From: Prochlorococcus marinus str. MIT 0917 | GTDB lineage: Bacteria; Cyanobacteriota; Cyanobacteriia; PCC-6307; Cyanobiaceae | Length of the DNA stretch: 64,000 nucleotides | Direction: 5' to 3' | Assembly: GCF_027359575.1 (NCBI RefSeq) | Contig: NZ_CP114784.1 | Coordinates: 991,819 to 1,055,818 of the forward strand | Part shown: piece after piece, positions 54,431-64,000 of the stretch | How positions within the stretch are numbered: position 1 is the stretch's first letter | How the letters are laid out: every line of letters begins with the position of its first letter | Position numbers and translations under genes: made by a program | Notes under the pieces: model-generated | What the model saw: the letters and a program-made list of their open reading frames with translations, nothing else | Database searches by the model: none | What the model was told of the DNA's origin: nothing

Positions 54431-56506
54431 TCAGGAATTGCCCTGATTCTTGGAGATAATTGCTTCAGCAACATTACGAGGAACTTCCTCGTAGGTGCTG
54501 AACTCCATTGAGAAAATACCCCGACCTTGAGTCATTGATCGGAGTTGAGTGGCATAGCCAAACATTTCGGCTAATGGCACTTTTGCCTGGACTTTGGATT
54601 GTCCATCATCGATGGATTGACCTTCAACCTGACCTCGTCTAGAGGACAGATCTCCAATTATAGATCCTAGGAAGTCCTCAGGCACTTCTACCTCAACTTT
54701 CATCATAGGTTCTAGAAGGACAGGATTGCACTTCTTGATTCCATCTTTGAAAGCCATTGACCCAGCAATCTTGAAAGCCATCTCTGATGAGTCAACGTCA
54801 TGATAAGAGCCATCAACCAATGTAACTTTTACATCAATTAAAGGATAGCCAGCAATTACACCAGACTCACATGTTTCTTTCATTCCTGATTCAGCAGGTT
54901 TTATATATTCTTTTGGTACAGAACCACCAACTATTTTATTAACAAACTCAAAACCAGTTCCTGGTTCACCTGGCTCAACTTCAATAACAACATGACCATA
55001 CTGACCTTTACCACCTGTTTGTCGCGCAAACTTTCCTTCACCTGAAGAGCTAGCTCTAATCGTTTCTCTGTAAGAAACTTGAGGTGCTCCAATATTTGCT
55101 TCTACCTTAAATTCTCTCAACATACGATCAACAAGAATCTCTAGGTGAAGTTCACCCATACCTGCGATTACTGTTTGATTGGTCTCCTGATCAGTACTTA
55201 CTCTGAATGTTGGATCTTCCTCAGAAAGAGATGTAAGAGCTTTTCCTAACTTTTCCATATCACTTTTAGTCTTGGGTTCTACCGCAACCGAAATAACTGG
55301 CTCAGGTATATAAAGGGTTTCAAGAACAATTGCCTCTTCGGAAGCGCATAAAGTATCTCCTGTGGTTGTGTTTTTGAGGCCAAGCACAGCACCAAGATCA
55401 CCAGCTCTTAATTCATCGACTTCCTCTCGGTCATCAGCTTTCAAAATTATCAATCTAGATATTCTCTCTTTTGCATCCTTAGTTGAATTGAGAACGTAAC
55501 TTCCTTTTTCAAGAACACCGGAATACATCCGAACAAAAGTCAATTTGCCATACGGATCAGCCATTACCTTGAATGCAAGAGCGCTAAATGGAGCGCCATC
55601 ATCAGAAGGTCTTACAGCTTCTTTTCCGTTAGGAAGTAAACCTTGAATAGGAGGGACATCAACAGGAGCAGGCAGATAATTAACTACTGCATCTAATAAC
55701 AACTGAACTCCTTTATTTTTAAAAGCTGAACCACATAACATCGGAACCACCCCATGTTTAAGAACTCCTTCCCTAATGCCAGATTTGAGTTGCTCTATTG
55801 TTAGCTCACCATTTTCTAAAAAAGCTTCTAATAATTCCTCCTCGGTTTCTGCTATTGATTCCATTAATTTTGATCGCCAATCAGATACCAAATCAACCAT
55901 GTCTGATGGAACCTCAGTCTGCTCAATATCTTTCCCGAGATCATCTTTATATATATATGCTTTGTTTTCTACAAGATCAATAATACCTTTTAAATCATTT
56001 TCAGCTCCAATGGGTAGCTGAATTGGAACTGCATTAGCTTTCAATCTATCTTTAATTTGACCATGAACCTTTAGGAAATCTGCTCCAGTTCGATCCATTT
56101 TATTGACAAATACCATTCTTGGCACTGAGTACCTATCGGCTTGACGCCAAACCGTCTCAGATTGAGGCTGTACGCCTCCAACAGCACAGAAGACAGCAAT
56201 AACACCATCAAGAACTCTCATAGAGCGTTCAACTTCAATGGTGAAGTCAACGTGTCCAGGGGTATCGATAATGTTTATACGGTGATCATCCCATGTGGTT
56301 GAAATCGCCGCTGCGGTAATCGTTATTCCTCTCTCTCTCTCTTGAGCCATCCAATCAGTTACTGCTGCACCATCATGTACCTCTCCCATCTTGTGAACAA
56401 CACCTGAATAGAACAGAATTCTTTCAGTGCAAGTTGTTTTACCAGCATCAATATGTGCAGCAATACCGATATTTCTTATTCGTTCTAAAGGGAAGGCGCG
56501 TGCCAC
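54431..56506 (-). CDS. fusA: Elongation factor G
   Basis: EF-G is the translocation GTPase. The 691 residues contain [36 protein letters not shown] and [10 protein letters not shown], followed by domains II to V including [14 protein letters not shown] and the C-terminal [20 protein letters not shown]. It is the third gene of the str operon. Confidence 0.98.
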   Translation of the reverse strand: MARAFPLERIRNIGIAAHIDAGKTTCTERILFYSGVVHKMGEVHDGAAVTDWMAQERERGITITAAAISTTWDDHRINIIDTPGHVDFTIEVERSMRVLDGVIAVFCAVGGVQPQSETVWRQADRYSVPRMVFVNKMDRTGADFLKVHGQIKDRLKANAVPIQLPIGAENDLKGIIDLVENKAYIYKDDLGKDIEQTEVPSDMVDLVSDWRSKLMESIAETEEELLEAFLENGELTIEQLKSGIREGVLKHGVVPMLCGSAFKNKGVQLLLDAVVNYLPAPVDVPPIQGLLPNGKEAVRPSDDGAPFSALAFKVMADPYGKLTFVRMYSGVLEKGSYVLNSTKDAKERISRLIILKADDREEVDELRAGDLGAVLGLKNTTTGDTLCASEEAIVLETLYIPEPVISVAVEPKTKSDMEKLGKALTSLSEEDPTFRVSTDQETNQTVIAGMGELHLEILVDRMLREFKVEANIGAPQVSYRETIRASSSGEGKFARQTGGKGQYGHVVIEVEPGEPGTGFEFVNKIVGGSVPKEYIKPAESGMKETCESGVIAGYPLIDVKVTLVDGSYHDVDSSEMAFKIAGSMAFKDGIKKCNPVLLEPMMKVEVEVPEDFLGSIIGDLSSRRGQVEGQSIDDGQSKVQAKVPLAEMFGYATQLRSMTQGRGIFSMEFSTYEEVPRNVAEAIISKNQGNS

Positions 56507-56611
56507 AGAAAATACTCCGACTAAAGGGCTTTAAAATGCGCATGGACTCTACAACTAAGCATGCTAAAAAAGAAATATTTTGAGGATTTAAATAGAAAAA
56601 TTTGACCTAAA

Positions 56612-57082
56612 TCAATAGCGATAGTGAGCAAAAGCTTTATTTGCTTCGGCCATTTTATGGGTCTCTTCCCTCTTCCTGACAGCATTTCCGGCTTCATTGG
56701 CTGCATCCATAAGCTCCCCAGCAAGTTTTTGAGACATGCTTCTACCATTTCTTGATCTTGAGAAATTTACTAACCATCTGAGTGCCATTGCAGTCCCTCT
56801 TTCTTGGCGAACCTCCATTGGAACCTGATATGTTGCTCCACCAACTCTCCTTGCTCTAACTTCAACAAGAGGTGTGACATTTTTCACAGCTGTTTCGAAT
56901 AACTCAATCGGATCCGAACCAGTTCGTTCGTTAATCAAACCAAACGCATCAGAAAGGATTTTTTGGGCTGTTGATTTCTTCCCATGCTTCATCAAGCGAT
57001 GAACCATCATACTCGCCAAGCGATTATTGAACTGAGGATCTGGGAGAACAGGTCTTTTTTCTGCTGCGTTTCTTCTTGACAT
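56612..57082 (-). CDS. rpsG: 30S ribosomal protein S7
   Basis: S7 starts at ATG 57080-57082 ([20 protein letters not shown]), giving 156 residues; the 13 upstream in-frame codons are not S7-like. Blocks include [38 protein letters not shown] and [20 protein letters not shown]. It lies 48 bases after rpsL. Confidence 0.97.
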   Translation of the reverse strand: MSRRNAAEKRPVLPDPQFNNRLASMMVHRLMKHGKKSTAQKILSDAFGLINERTGSDPIELFETAVKNVTPLVEVRARRVGGATYQVPMEVRQERGTAMALRWLVNFSRSRNGRSMSQKLAGELMDAANEAGNAVRKREETHKMAEANKAFAHYRY

Positions 57083-57130
57083 GAAATTAAATTGTATAAG
57101 TGGGTAAATTCGATAAAACAAACTAAATTT

Positions 57131-57505
57131 TTATTCTTTAGGAGATTTAGCTCCATATTTTGATCTTGACTGTCTACGGTCTTTAACCCCAGCGGTATCA
57201 AGAGTTCCTCTGACTATATGATATCTAACTCCTGGTAGATCTTTAACTCTTCCGCCTCTAAGCAAAACGACAGAGTGTTCTTGAAGATTATGACCGATAC
57301 CACCAATGTATGCAGTCACCTCAAAACCTGAGGTTAATCTGACACGAGCTACTTTCCTAAGAGCAGAATTAGGTTTTTTGGGAGTTGAGGTGTAAACCCT
57401 TGTACAGACTCCTCTCCTTTCTGGGCAGCCTCGCAAAGCAGGAGATTTTGTCTTTGTTTTAAGAGTCTTTCGCTCTGTTCTTATCAACTGTTGAATGGTT
57501 GGCAT
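57131..57505 (-). CDS. rpsL: 30S ribosomal protein S12
   Basis: S12 starts at ATG 57503-57505 ([20 protein letters not shown]), giving 124 residues. The decoding-centre block [20 protein letters not shown] and [20 protein letters not shown] are conserved with the usual Lys residues. It is the first gene of the str operon and is divergent from the glutamate synthase gene. Confidence 0.97.
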   Translation of the reverse strand: MPTIQQLIRTERKTLKTKTKSPALRGCPERRGVCTRVYTSTPKKPNSALRKVARVRLTSGFEVTAYIGGIGHNLQEHSVVLLRGGRVKDLPGVRYHIVRGTLDTAGVKDRRQSRSKYGAKSPKE

Positions 57506-57784
57506 TAATTTAATATTTGGTCTAGGTACGACCAGATTCAACAATTCCTCAGATTACTTGGTCAACTACCCAAATTCATAGTTTTATTCAATTAATATTT
57601 TATTTTTATTCAGGTTTAAGCATAAGTACAAATAATTTTCAAGAAAGTATTGAATAAAAAACTTCTTAGTAGACAAAAATGTTTAAGATGTAACTCTAGG
57701 ATCTATCAAATTATTCTCATCAGCTATTTCAATCTTTTATAGATAGCACTTTTGTAAGAAAAGTAAAAATAGTAAGTTAAAAAC
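57506..57784. other. Divergent promoter region of rpsL and the glutamate synthase gene
   Basis: No ORF is seen in these 279 bases. They must hold the str-operon promoter and that of the glutamate synthase gene. I looked for a GTAN8TAC NtcA box and found none. A GTAACT half-site lies near 57690. Confidence 0.4.
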
Positions 57785-60700
57785 ATGCATCAACGACCCT
57801 CAAGATCAAATTGGCCCTACTGCGATAGCACCAATCCAGATGCCTTTTCTGGGGAAAAAGATTCTTGTGGTGTTGGCTTTATAGCGAGCGTTGAAGGAAA
57901 CCGAAATCATTGGGTCTTGTCTCAGGCATTACGTGGTCTCAGTTGCATGGAGCACAGGGGCGGATGCGGCGGAGATGGTGACTCAGGTGATGGTGCTGGG
58001 ATATTATGTGAAATTCCATGGTCTTATTTCAAGCAAGTTTGGGGCACGGCTAAACAATGTGACCCCCATTTATCAGGAATAGGTATGATTTTCATGCCTA
58101 AAGACTCTAAGAATAGGGAAATAGCGAAGAAGATATGTGAGCAAGAAGCTGAGTTGTTAGGGATAACCTCCAAAGGGTGGAGAGATGTTCCTGTTCATGA
58201 AGAAGTTTTAGGCAAACTTGCAAGGGAAAATGAACCCTTTATTAGACAATGGCTAGTTGATGTTAAGGATGATGAAATCAATCTTGAGGCTTTACTTTTC
58301 AGATTGAGGCAAAGGATTTCTAATCGAGCAAATATAGAATTAAAGGAGGATGAATTAGGTCTCTATATTTGCTCTTTAAGTAGCAAAACTATTGTTTATA
58401 AAGGGATGGTTAGATCTGAAATATTAGCTCCTTTCTATAATGATTTAAAGGACGATAGATTTGAAGTTTCATATGCGGTTTACCATAGAAGATTTAGTAC
58501 AAATACATTACCTAAATGGCCTTTAGCTCAACCAATGAGACTTTTAGGTCATAATGGAGAAATAAATACATTACTCGGAAATATAAATTGGGCTAAAGCA
58601 ACAGAAACAGATATAAGTTCAGTTTGGAAAGAACATGCAAATGATCTAAAACCGATAGTCAATAATTTATATAGTGATTCAGCAAATCTTGATTTAAATC
58701 TTGAACTATTAGTTCGAAGTGGAAGACCAATAACTGATAGTTTATTAACACTTATTCCGGAAGCTTTTAGAGACCAACCAGAATTAATTAACAAACCTGA
58801 AATAACTGCTTTTTACGAATATGCTGCAGGGACCCAAGAGCCTTGGGACGGTCCAGCTTTAATAGTCTTTACTGACGGAAGAAACATAGGCGCAACTCTT
58901 GATAGAAATGGTTTAAGACCAGCTCGCTATTGCATCACTAAAAATGGATATGTTGTCATGGGATCTGAAACAGGTGTTGTTGAATTAGAAGAAGATCTAA
59001 TCCAAGAGAAAGGTCGCCTAGGTCCTGGCCAAATGCTTGCGGTAGATTTAGAAAGCAAGAGAATTTTACGTAATTGGGATGTTAAAGAAGAGTCATCCAA
59101 TAGATACCCATACTTAGATTGGTTAAAGGCAAATCGAATAAACCTTAACAATCAAAGTTGGGAAACAAATAATAAATTTGATAAGCAAGAATTGCTTAAG
59201 CAACAAATTGCATTTGGCTTTAGTGCAGAAGATTTTGATTACATAATTAATAGCATGGCAGCAAATGCAAAAGAACCAACTTATTGCATGGGAGACGATA
59301 TACCACTAGCAATACTTTCTAATAAATCACATATTCTTTACGACTATTTCAAACAGAGATTTGCACAAGTTACTAATCCACCAATTGATCCTCTTAGAGA
59401 AAAGCTAGTCACCAGCTTAGAGATGAATCTTGGGGTTAGAAAAGCACCCTTAAGGCCTAAAGCAGAGTCTGCAAGACTAATTCATATTAAATCACCAATA
59501 CTTAATGAAAAAGAATTACTTTCAATAACAAAATCAGGACTTTCATGCAAGCAGATATCGACTTTAATTCCTATTAATGATAATAAAATAAACCTCGAAA
59601 AAGGTCTCAAAAATCTATGCCAAGAAGCAGAAGAGACTGTAATTAAAGGTGGAGAAATACTAATCCTTTCTGATAGAACTATTAATCAAGAGAACTCCTA
59701 CATTCCACCTCTTCTCGCTGTTGGTGCTGTTCATCATCACTTACTTAGAAAAGGGCTAAGACTAAAAACCTCGATAATTTTAGATACAGCTCAATGCTGG
59801 AGTACTCATCATATAGCGTGTCTGATTGGATTTGGAGCAAGTGCAATTTGTCCTTGGTTAACATGGGAAACTACTCGTCATTGGTGGCAATTACCTAAAA
59901 CTCAAAAACTCATTTCCGATGGGAAGTTATCTAATTTATCTATAGAGATTGCTCAAGATAATGTTAAAAAAGCAATGGAAGATGGATTAAGAAAAATACT
60001 TTCGAAGATAGGAATATCAGTATTAGCAAGTTATCACGGAGCACAAATCTTTGAGGCTATAGGTATCGGTGCAGATTTAATTGATTTAGCTTTCAAGGGA
60101 ACCACAAGTCGTATAGCAGGACTAACTTTGAGCGAATTATCAGTCGAGACGGTTTCCTTTCATACAAAAGCTTTCCCAGAACTAGCGCAAAAAAAACTTG
60201 ATTTTAATGGATTTGTTCAATATCGAAATAGTGGAGAATTTCATTTAAATAATCCAGAAATGTCAAAAATTCTTCATGCTGCAGTGAAAGCTGGGCCTGG
60301 ATATGACCACTTCAAAACTTATCAACAACTTCTAGAAAGTCGACCCGCCACTACCCTCAGAGATCTTCTTACATTTAAAACAGCCGCCCAGCCTTTACCC
60401 CTTGATCAAATAGAGAGTGTTGAGAGTATTTGTCAAAGATTTTGCACTGGCGGAATGAGTCTAGGTGCCCTATCTAGGGAAGCGCATGAAGTTCTTGCAA
60501 TAGCAATGAATAGGATTGGAGGCAAAAGTAATAGTGGTGAAGGAGGAGAGGATCCTGCAAGATTCAATGTTCTAGAGGATGTTGACGAAAATAATCAATC
60601 AAAAACATTACCTAATCTCAAAGGACTTTTAAATGGAGATACAGCATGTTCTGCAATTAAACAAATTGCGTCTGGCCGATTTGGTGTAACCCCTGAATAT

Positions 60701-62374
60701 TTAACTAGCGGCAAGCAATTAGAAATCAAAGTTGCTCAAGGTGCAAAGCCTGGAGAAGGAGGACAATTGCCTGGGCCAAAGGTTGATGCATATATAGCAA
60801 AGCTTCGTAATAGCAAGCCAGGAGTAGCTCTTATTTCACCTCCTCCTCATCATGATATTTACTCAATAGAAGACCTTGCCCAACTTATTCATGACCTACA
60901 TCAAATAAATCCAACTGCAAAAGTAAGTGTGAAATTAGTTGCTGAGATAGGGATTGGCACAATTGCAGGGGGAGTAGCCAAAGCCAATGCTGATGTCATC
61001 CAAATTTCAGGACATGATGGAGGGACGGGCGCATCGCCACTTAGCTCAATTAAACATGCTGGTTTGCCATGGGAACTTGGATTAACGGAAGTTCATCGCT
61101 CTTTATTAGAAAATGGTCTTCGCAAAAGGGTTTTATTAAGAGCAGATGGAGGTTTAAAGACAGGATGGGATGTCCTAATTGCAGCTTTACTTGGAGCAGA
61201 AGAATATGGTTTTGGAACAATCGCAATGATTGCCGAAGGTTGTATCATGGCAAGGATTTGCCATACAAATAAATGTCCAGTAGGTATAGCGACTCAACAA
61301 GAAGGCTTAAGAAAAAGATTCCCAGGGTTACCAGAACATGTAGTCAACTTCTTTATCTTCGTAGCTGAGGAAGTCAGACAATTAATGAGTCAAATTGGAG
61401 TAGCAAAAGTCGAGGATCTTATTGGAAGAACAGATCTATTAATCCAACGAAATCTAGACTTAACAAAAACAAAAGAAGTTGACCTTTCTAGCCTTCTCAA
61501 ACCTATAGACAAATCAAAAGATCGTTCATGGTTAAGACACGAAATTAAAGCTCATAGCAATGGAGAAGTTATTGAAAATGCCCTACTGAAAGATGAAGAA
61601 GTTTCTAATGCAATTCAAACTCAAGGAAGCATCACTAAAGAAATTCCAATTGTTAATACAGATAGAAGTGTTTGTGCACGAATCTCTGGAGAAATAGCTA
61701 AAAAATATGGCAATAAAGGTTTTAATGGGAATTTAAATTTGAGATTTAAAGGTTCAGCCGGCCAAAGTTTTGGTGCATTTATTTTAAAAGGAATGAATAT
61801 ATCTTTGATAGGAGAAGCTAATGATTATGTAGGGAAAGGTATTAACGGAGGTTCCATTACGATTGTTCCAGAAATTATTAATGACACATCTAACACCCAG
61901 GTAATACTTGGTAACACATGTCTATATGGAGCAACTGGTGGGAAGTTATTCGCCCTTGGAATAGCAGGGGAGCGTTTTGGAGTTCGCAATAGTGGAGCTC
62001 ATGCTGTTATTGAAGGAGCGGGTGACCATTGTTGCGAATATATGACTGGAGGAGTAGTTGTTGTGCTTGGCAAAACCGGAAGGAACATAGGAGCAGGAAT
62101 GACTGGAGGCATAGCTTTTATTCTTGACAAAACAAATGAACTTGACTTGAGAATGAATAAAGAAATTGTTAAGACATATCATCTAACTGCAACTAACCAA
62201 GAACAATTCTTAAATGACTTAATTATTGAATATCATCAGAAAACAAAAAGTCCTTTAGCGCAAAAGATTCTCTCAGACTGGTCTTCGTGGAAAAATTTAT
62301 TTAAGGTTGTAGTGCCTCCAAGTGAAAAGAATAAATTAGGTATTGAGGAAGCGCTGGAGAAAGCGACAATATAG
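57785..62374 (+). CDS. gltB: Ferredoxin-dependent glutamate synthase
   Basis: Fd-GOGAT makes two glutamates from glutamine and 2-oxoglutarate using reduced ferredoxin, the main entry of ammonium nitrogen with glutamine synthetase. The 1529 residues comprise the class II amidotransferase domain with the likely nucleophile Cys28 after a short propeptide (DSCGVGFIAS), a central domain, the FMN domain (GRFGVTPEYLTSGKQLEIKV, QISGHDGGTGASPLSS), the 3Fe-4S cysteines in MARICHTNKCPVGIATQ and the C-terminal beta-helix GXGXG-like domain. The gene is also called glsF. Confidence 0.95.
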   Translation: MHQRPSRSNWPYCDSTNPDAFSGEKDSCGVGFIASVEGNRNHWVLSQALRGLSCMEHRGGCGGDGDSGDGAGILCEIPWSYFKQVWGTAKQCDPHLSGIGMIFMPKDSKNREIAKKICEQEAELLGITSKGWRDVPVHEEVLGKLARENEPFIRQWLVDVKDDEINLEALLFRLRQRISNRANIELKEDELGLYICSLSSKTIVYKGMVRSEILAPFYNDLKDDRFEVSYAVYHRRFSTNTLPKWPLAQPMRLLGHNGEINTLLGNINWAKATETDISSVWKEHANDLKPIVNNLYSDSANLDLNLELLVRSGRPITDSLLTLIPEAFRDQPELINKPEITAFYEYAAGTQEPWDGPALIVFTDGRNIGATLDRNGLRPARYCITKNGYVVMGSETGVVELEEDLIQEKGRLGPGQMLAVDLESKRILRNWDVKEESSNRYPYLDWLKANRINLNNQSWETNNKFDKQELLKQQIAFGFSAEDFDYIINSMAANAKEPTYCMGDDIPLAILSNKSHILYDYFKQRFAQVTNPPIDPLREKLVTSLEMNLGVRKAPLRPKAESARLIHIKSPILNEKELLSITKSGLSCKQISTLIPINDNKINLEKGLKNLCQEAEETVIKGGEILILSDRTINQENSYIPPLLAVGAVHHHLLRKGLRLKTSIILDTAQCWSTHHIACLIGFGASAICPWLTWETTRHWWQLPKTQKLISDGKLSNLSIEIAQDNVKKAMEDGLRKILSKIGISVLASYHGAQIFEAIGIGADLIDLAFKGTTSRIAGLTLSELSVETVSFHTKAFPELAQKKLDFNGFVQYRNSGEFHLNNPEMSKILHAAVKAGPGYDHFKTYQQLLESRPATTLRDLLTFKTAAQPLPLDQIESVESICQRFCTGGMSLGALSREAHEVLAIAMNRIGGKSNSGEGGEDPARFNVLEDVDENNQSKTLPNLKGLLNGDTACSAIKQIASGRFGVTPEYLTSGKQLEIKVAQGAKPGEGGQLPGPKVDAYIAKLRNSKPGVALISPPPHHDIYSIEDLAQLIHDLHQINPTAKVSVKLVAEIGIGTIAGGVAKANADVIQISGHDGGTGASPLSSIKHAGLPWELGLTEVHRSLLENGLRKRVLLRADGGLKTGWDVLIAALLGAEEYGFGTIAMIAEGCIMARICHTNKCPVGIATQQEGLRKRFPGLPEHVVNFFIFVAEEVRQLMSQIGVAKVEDLIGRTDLLIQRNLDLTKTKEVDLSSLLKPIDKSKDRSWLRHEIKAHSNGEVIENALLKDEEVSNAIQTQGSITKEIPIVNTDRSVCARISGEIAKKYGNKGFNGNLNLRFKGSAGQSFGAFILKGMNISLIGEANDYVGKGINGGSITIVPEIINDTSNTQVILGNTCLYGATGGKLFALGIAGERFGVRNSGAHAVIEGAGDHCCEYMTGGVVVVLGKTGRNIGAGMTGGIAFILDKTNELDLRMNKEIVKTYHLTATNQEQFLNDLIIEYHQKTKSPLAQKILSDWSSWKNLFKVVVPPSEKNKLGIEEALEKATI

Positions 62375-62384
62375 ATAGACACTA

Positions 62385-62696
62385 ATGCCTATATTTATTA
62401 AGACAGAGAAGTTTAAAGAGCAAACCTTAGAATTATCTAATATTGAAAGGAAAAAATTCATATTACTGCATAAAGAATGGGTTAATAATATTAGTAAATC
62501 CGGCCATTACATCCATAGCGGATATTTAATAAATGAAAAAAAGATGCCGGGTGGTGGAGGTTTATTAATTCTTGAAGCGAAGGATTATTTAACAGCAAAA
62601 AAGATCATAGAAAATGATCCCATGATTAAAAATAATTTAGTTATCTGGGATCTTCAAGAATGGATATCTATTAATGGAAGTCAACCAAAGTTTTGA
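62385..62696 (+). CDS. YciI-like (YCII domain) protein
   Basis: This 103-residue protein has the YCII pattern: a His in KFILLHKEWVNNISKSGHYI, SGYLINEKKMPGGGGLLILE and the C-terminal ENDPMIKNNLVIWDLQEW. Members are small dimeric proteins, some with hydrolase-like activity, mostly of unknown role. It starts 10 bases after the glutamate synthase stop, so the two are probably co-transcribed. Confidence 0.85.
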   Translation: MPIFIKTEKFKEQTLELSNIERKKFILLHKEWVNNISKSGHYIHSGYLINEKKMPGGGGLLILEAKDYLTAKKIIENDPMIKNNLVIWDLQEWISINGSQPKF

Positions 62697-62698
62697 AA

Positions 62699-63568
62699 TC
62701 ATCTTGGATGAGACATCATTAATTTTTTAACTTCTCCTGCGTGATAACTACTTCTAGTTAATGGTGAACTAATGACCTGCAAAAACCCTAAATTATTTTC
62801 TCCCTCAAAACGGTAACTATCAAATTGAGCAGGAGATACAAATCTATTAACAGGTAAATGTTTTGGTCCAGGAGATAAATATTGGCCAATAGTTACTATA
62901 TCAACTTTATTTAGATGCAGATCAGAAAGAACACTCAAAATCTCTTCATCTGTTTCCCCTAATCCAGCCATTAAGCCAGATTTCGTATAAACTCTTGGCC
63001 AGCCTTCACGAACTCTTTTTAATAATTCCAAAGACCTTTCATATATTCCTTGAGGTCTGACTCTTGGATATAGCCTTGGAACAGTCTCAATATTGTGATT
63101 TAGTACATTTGGAGCGGCATCCAAAATAACTTTCAAAGCATCCCAATTACCGCAAAGATCTGGAATTAGAACTTCAATGGAGGTAAAGGGGGATCTGCTT
63201 TGAACAGCCTTAATACATTTCAAAAATTGACTAGCGCCACCATCTTCTAAGTCATCACGATTGACGGAAGTTATGACGACATGAGTTAAGCCCATCCTGT
63301 AAACAGCTTCACCTAGACGATCAGGTTCTGATGGGTCTAAAAGCCTTTTCGAATTATCAAATGAAATATCGCAATAAGGGCATTTCCTAGTGCATGCAGG
63401 TCCCATTATTAAAAAAGTAGCAGTTCCTCCTGCAAAACATTCTCCAATATTTGGGCAACTTGCTTCCTGACATACTGTATTGAGTTTTAAATCAACTAAT
63501 AGATCAGCAACATTGCCAATCCTCTCTTGCTGTGGTGCCTTAACACGTAACCAGTCTGGTTTAAGCAA
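62699..63568 (-). CDS. lipA: Lipoyl synthase
   Basis: This radical SAM enzyme inserts sulfur into octanoyl groups to make lipoate. The 289 residues have both iron-sulfur motifs: the auxiliary cluster in [16 protein letters not shown] and the radical [11 protein letters not shown]. The blocks [28 protein letters not shown] and [14 protein letters not shown] are diagnostic. It converges on the YciI-like gene with two bases between stops. Cyanobacteria often have two lipA paralogues; this could be either. Confidence 0.95.
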   Translation of the reverse strand: MLKPDWLRVKAPQQERIGNVADLLVDLKLNTVCQEASCPNIGECFAGGTATFLIMGPACTRKCPYCDISFDNSKRLLDPSEPDRLGEAVYRMGLTHVVITSVNRDDLEDGGASQFLKCIKAVQSRSPFTSIEVLIPDLCGNWDALKVILDAAPNVLNHNIETVPRLYPRVRPQGIYERSLELLKRVREGWPRVYTKSGLMAGLGETDEEILSVLSDLHLNKVDIVTIGQYLSPGPKHLPVNRFVSPAQFDSYRFEGENNLGFLQVISSPLTRSSYHAGEVKKLMMSHPR

Positions 63569-63703
63569 AGCTCTTTTAATAACAAACTAACTTTAGATAG
63601 GATTTCCAGATTGACTTGATTTTTTAACTTCTTCTCAATTTGACAACTAAAAAAAGATTCAAACTAAATATTCGATTTTCTGGTTCGTAGTAAGCAAAAA
63701 CAA

Positions 63704-64000
63704 TTAATTAGAGAAATAGCCTCTAGGCGTTAAAAATCTATTGTTTTTAATAACACTCTGACTATTACCAATAACCAAAATAGAAAGCATATCGACCTGA
63801 TCAAATGGCAAGGTTTCGAGTGTATGAATTTCAATACTTTCATCTGGCCTCCCAAGCTCTCTAGCGATAGCAACAGGTGTGCAGGGTTTGCGAAATTCGA
63901 TTAGCAAATCAACAGTCTTTTTTAACTGCCAATCACGTTTTTTTGATTTTGGATTAAATATTGCAATAACAAAGTCACCTATCGCTGCACTTTTAATTCT
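63704..64000 (-). CDS. cobJ: Precorrin-3B C17-methyltransferase, C-terminal part (cut by window edge)
   Basis: The frame is open from the right edge to 63704 and reads IKSAAIGDFVIAIFNPKSKK then RDWQLKKTVDLLIEFRKPCT and later VDMLSILVIGNSQSVI and LTPRGYFS. These match the end of CobJ of the anaerobic/aerobic corrin ring pathway (GDFVIALYNP.S, TP.GI.R and IGNS..., TPRGY). The start is outside the window. Only the last 98 residues are visible. Confidence 0.85.
   Translation of the reverse strand, partial: RIKSAAIGDFVIAIFNPKSKKRDWQLKKTVDLLIEFRKPCTPVAIARELGRPDESIEIHTLETLPFDQVDMLSILVIGNSQSVIKNNRFLTPRGYFSN

Overview
The window is a compact, AT-rich, gene-dense stretch of a marine picocyanobacterial chromosome, most likely Prochlorococcus and probably a low-light type with an urea-using gene set. 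The supports are SLH-less Som-type porins, ferredoxin-dependent glutamate synthase, a complete urt/ure urea locus, DUF1830, DUF3493, DUF1997 and DUF4278 proteins, a degenerate high-light-inducible (Hli) protein, an RNase E with the cyanobacterial Arg-rich tail, and many tiny lineage-type ORFs. I see no rRNA, CRISPR array or transposase. One tRNA, tRNA-Thr(CGT), is present.

Layout. 1-12.3 kb is housekeeping: the 5' part of rpoB (running off the left edge), tatD, rpsT, hisD, rpiA, an HtrA/Deg protease, and the rimP-nusA-ylxR-infB translation/transcription cluster. 12.3-14.3 kb holds a DUF3493 gene, tRNA-Thr, folE and a secreted protein of unknown function. 14.4-23.8 kb is a metal (most likely zinc) locus: a porin with a His/Met-rich N-terminus, two neighbouring DUF3721 proteins, a ribbon-helix-helix protein with a Cys cluster, znuB, zur, znuC, znuA, a small unknown protein, a COG0523 GTPase and a WD40 protein. 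A Zur-like palindrome sits between znuC and znuA. ZnuA and the COG0523 GTPase both carry an inserted domain of about 105-115 residues that looks homologous between them, which is the most novel feature here. 23.8-27.7 kb is a small-ORF region with several short genes missed by length cut-offs, a 2OG-Fe(II) oxygenase, a candidate small RNA and a 36-residue Hli-like gene.

27.7-38.1 kb is the urea module: urtABCDE on the minus strand with an NtcA-type promoter and a stem-loop between urtA and urtB, then ureEFG (minus) divergent from ureDABC (plus). Urea is imported, hydrolysed by nickel urease to ammonia, and the ammonia is assimilated through glutamate synthase, which is encoded near the right end. 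38.1-42.5 kb holds DUF1830, a second porin, small unknown proteins, an RRM protein, rpsU (TTG start) and an AbrB-type membrane protein. 42.5-52.7 kb holds a B12-binding/radical SAM protein, a CPBP protease, clpS, dapL, rne, rnhB, DUF1997, pheA, a tocopherol/plastoquinone-type methyltransferase and a LON-domain protein. 52.7-57.5 kb is the str operon (rpsL, rpsG, fusA, tuf, rpsJ). 57.8-64 kb holds the ferredoxin-GOGAT gene, a YciI-like protein, lipA and the 3' part of cobJ.

Two further points stand out. RNase E has serines where the E. coli enzyme has its two zinc-link cysteines, with exact spacing to the catalytic aspartates. The porin/DUF3721 promoter carries a 23-bp-period repeat array flanked by an inverted repeat.
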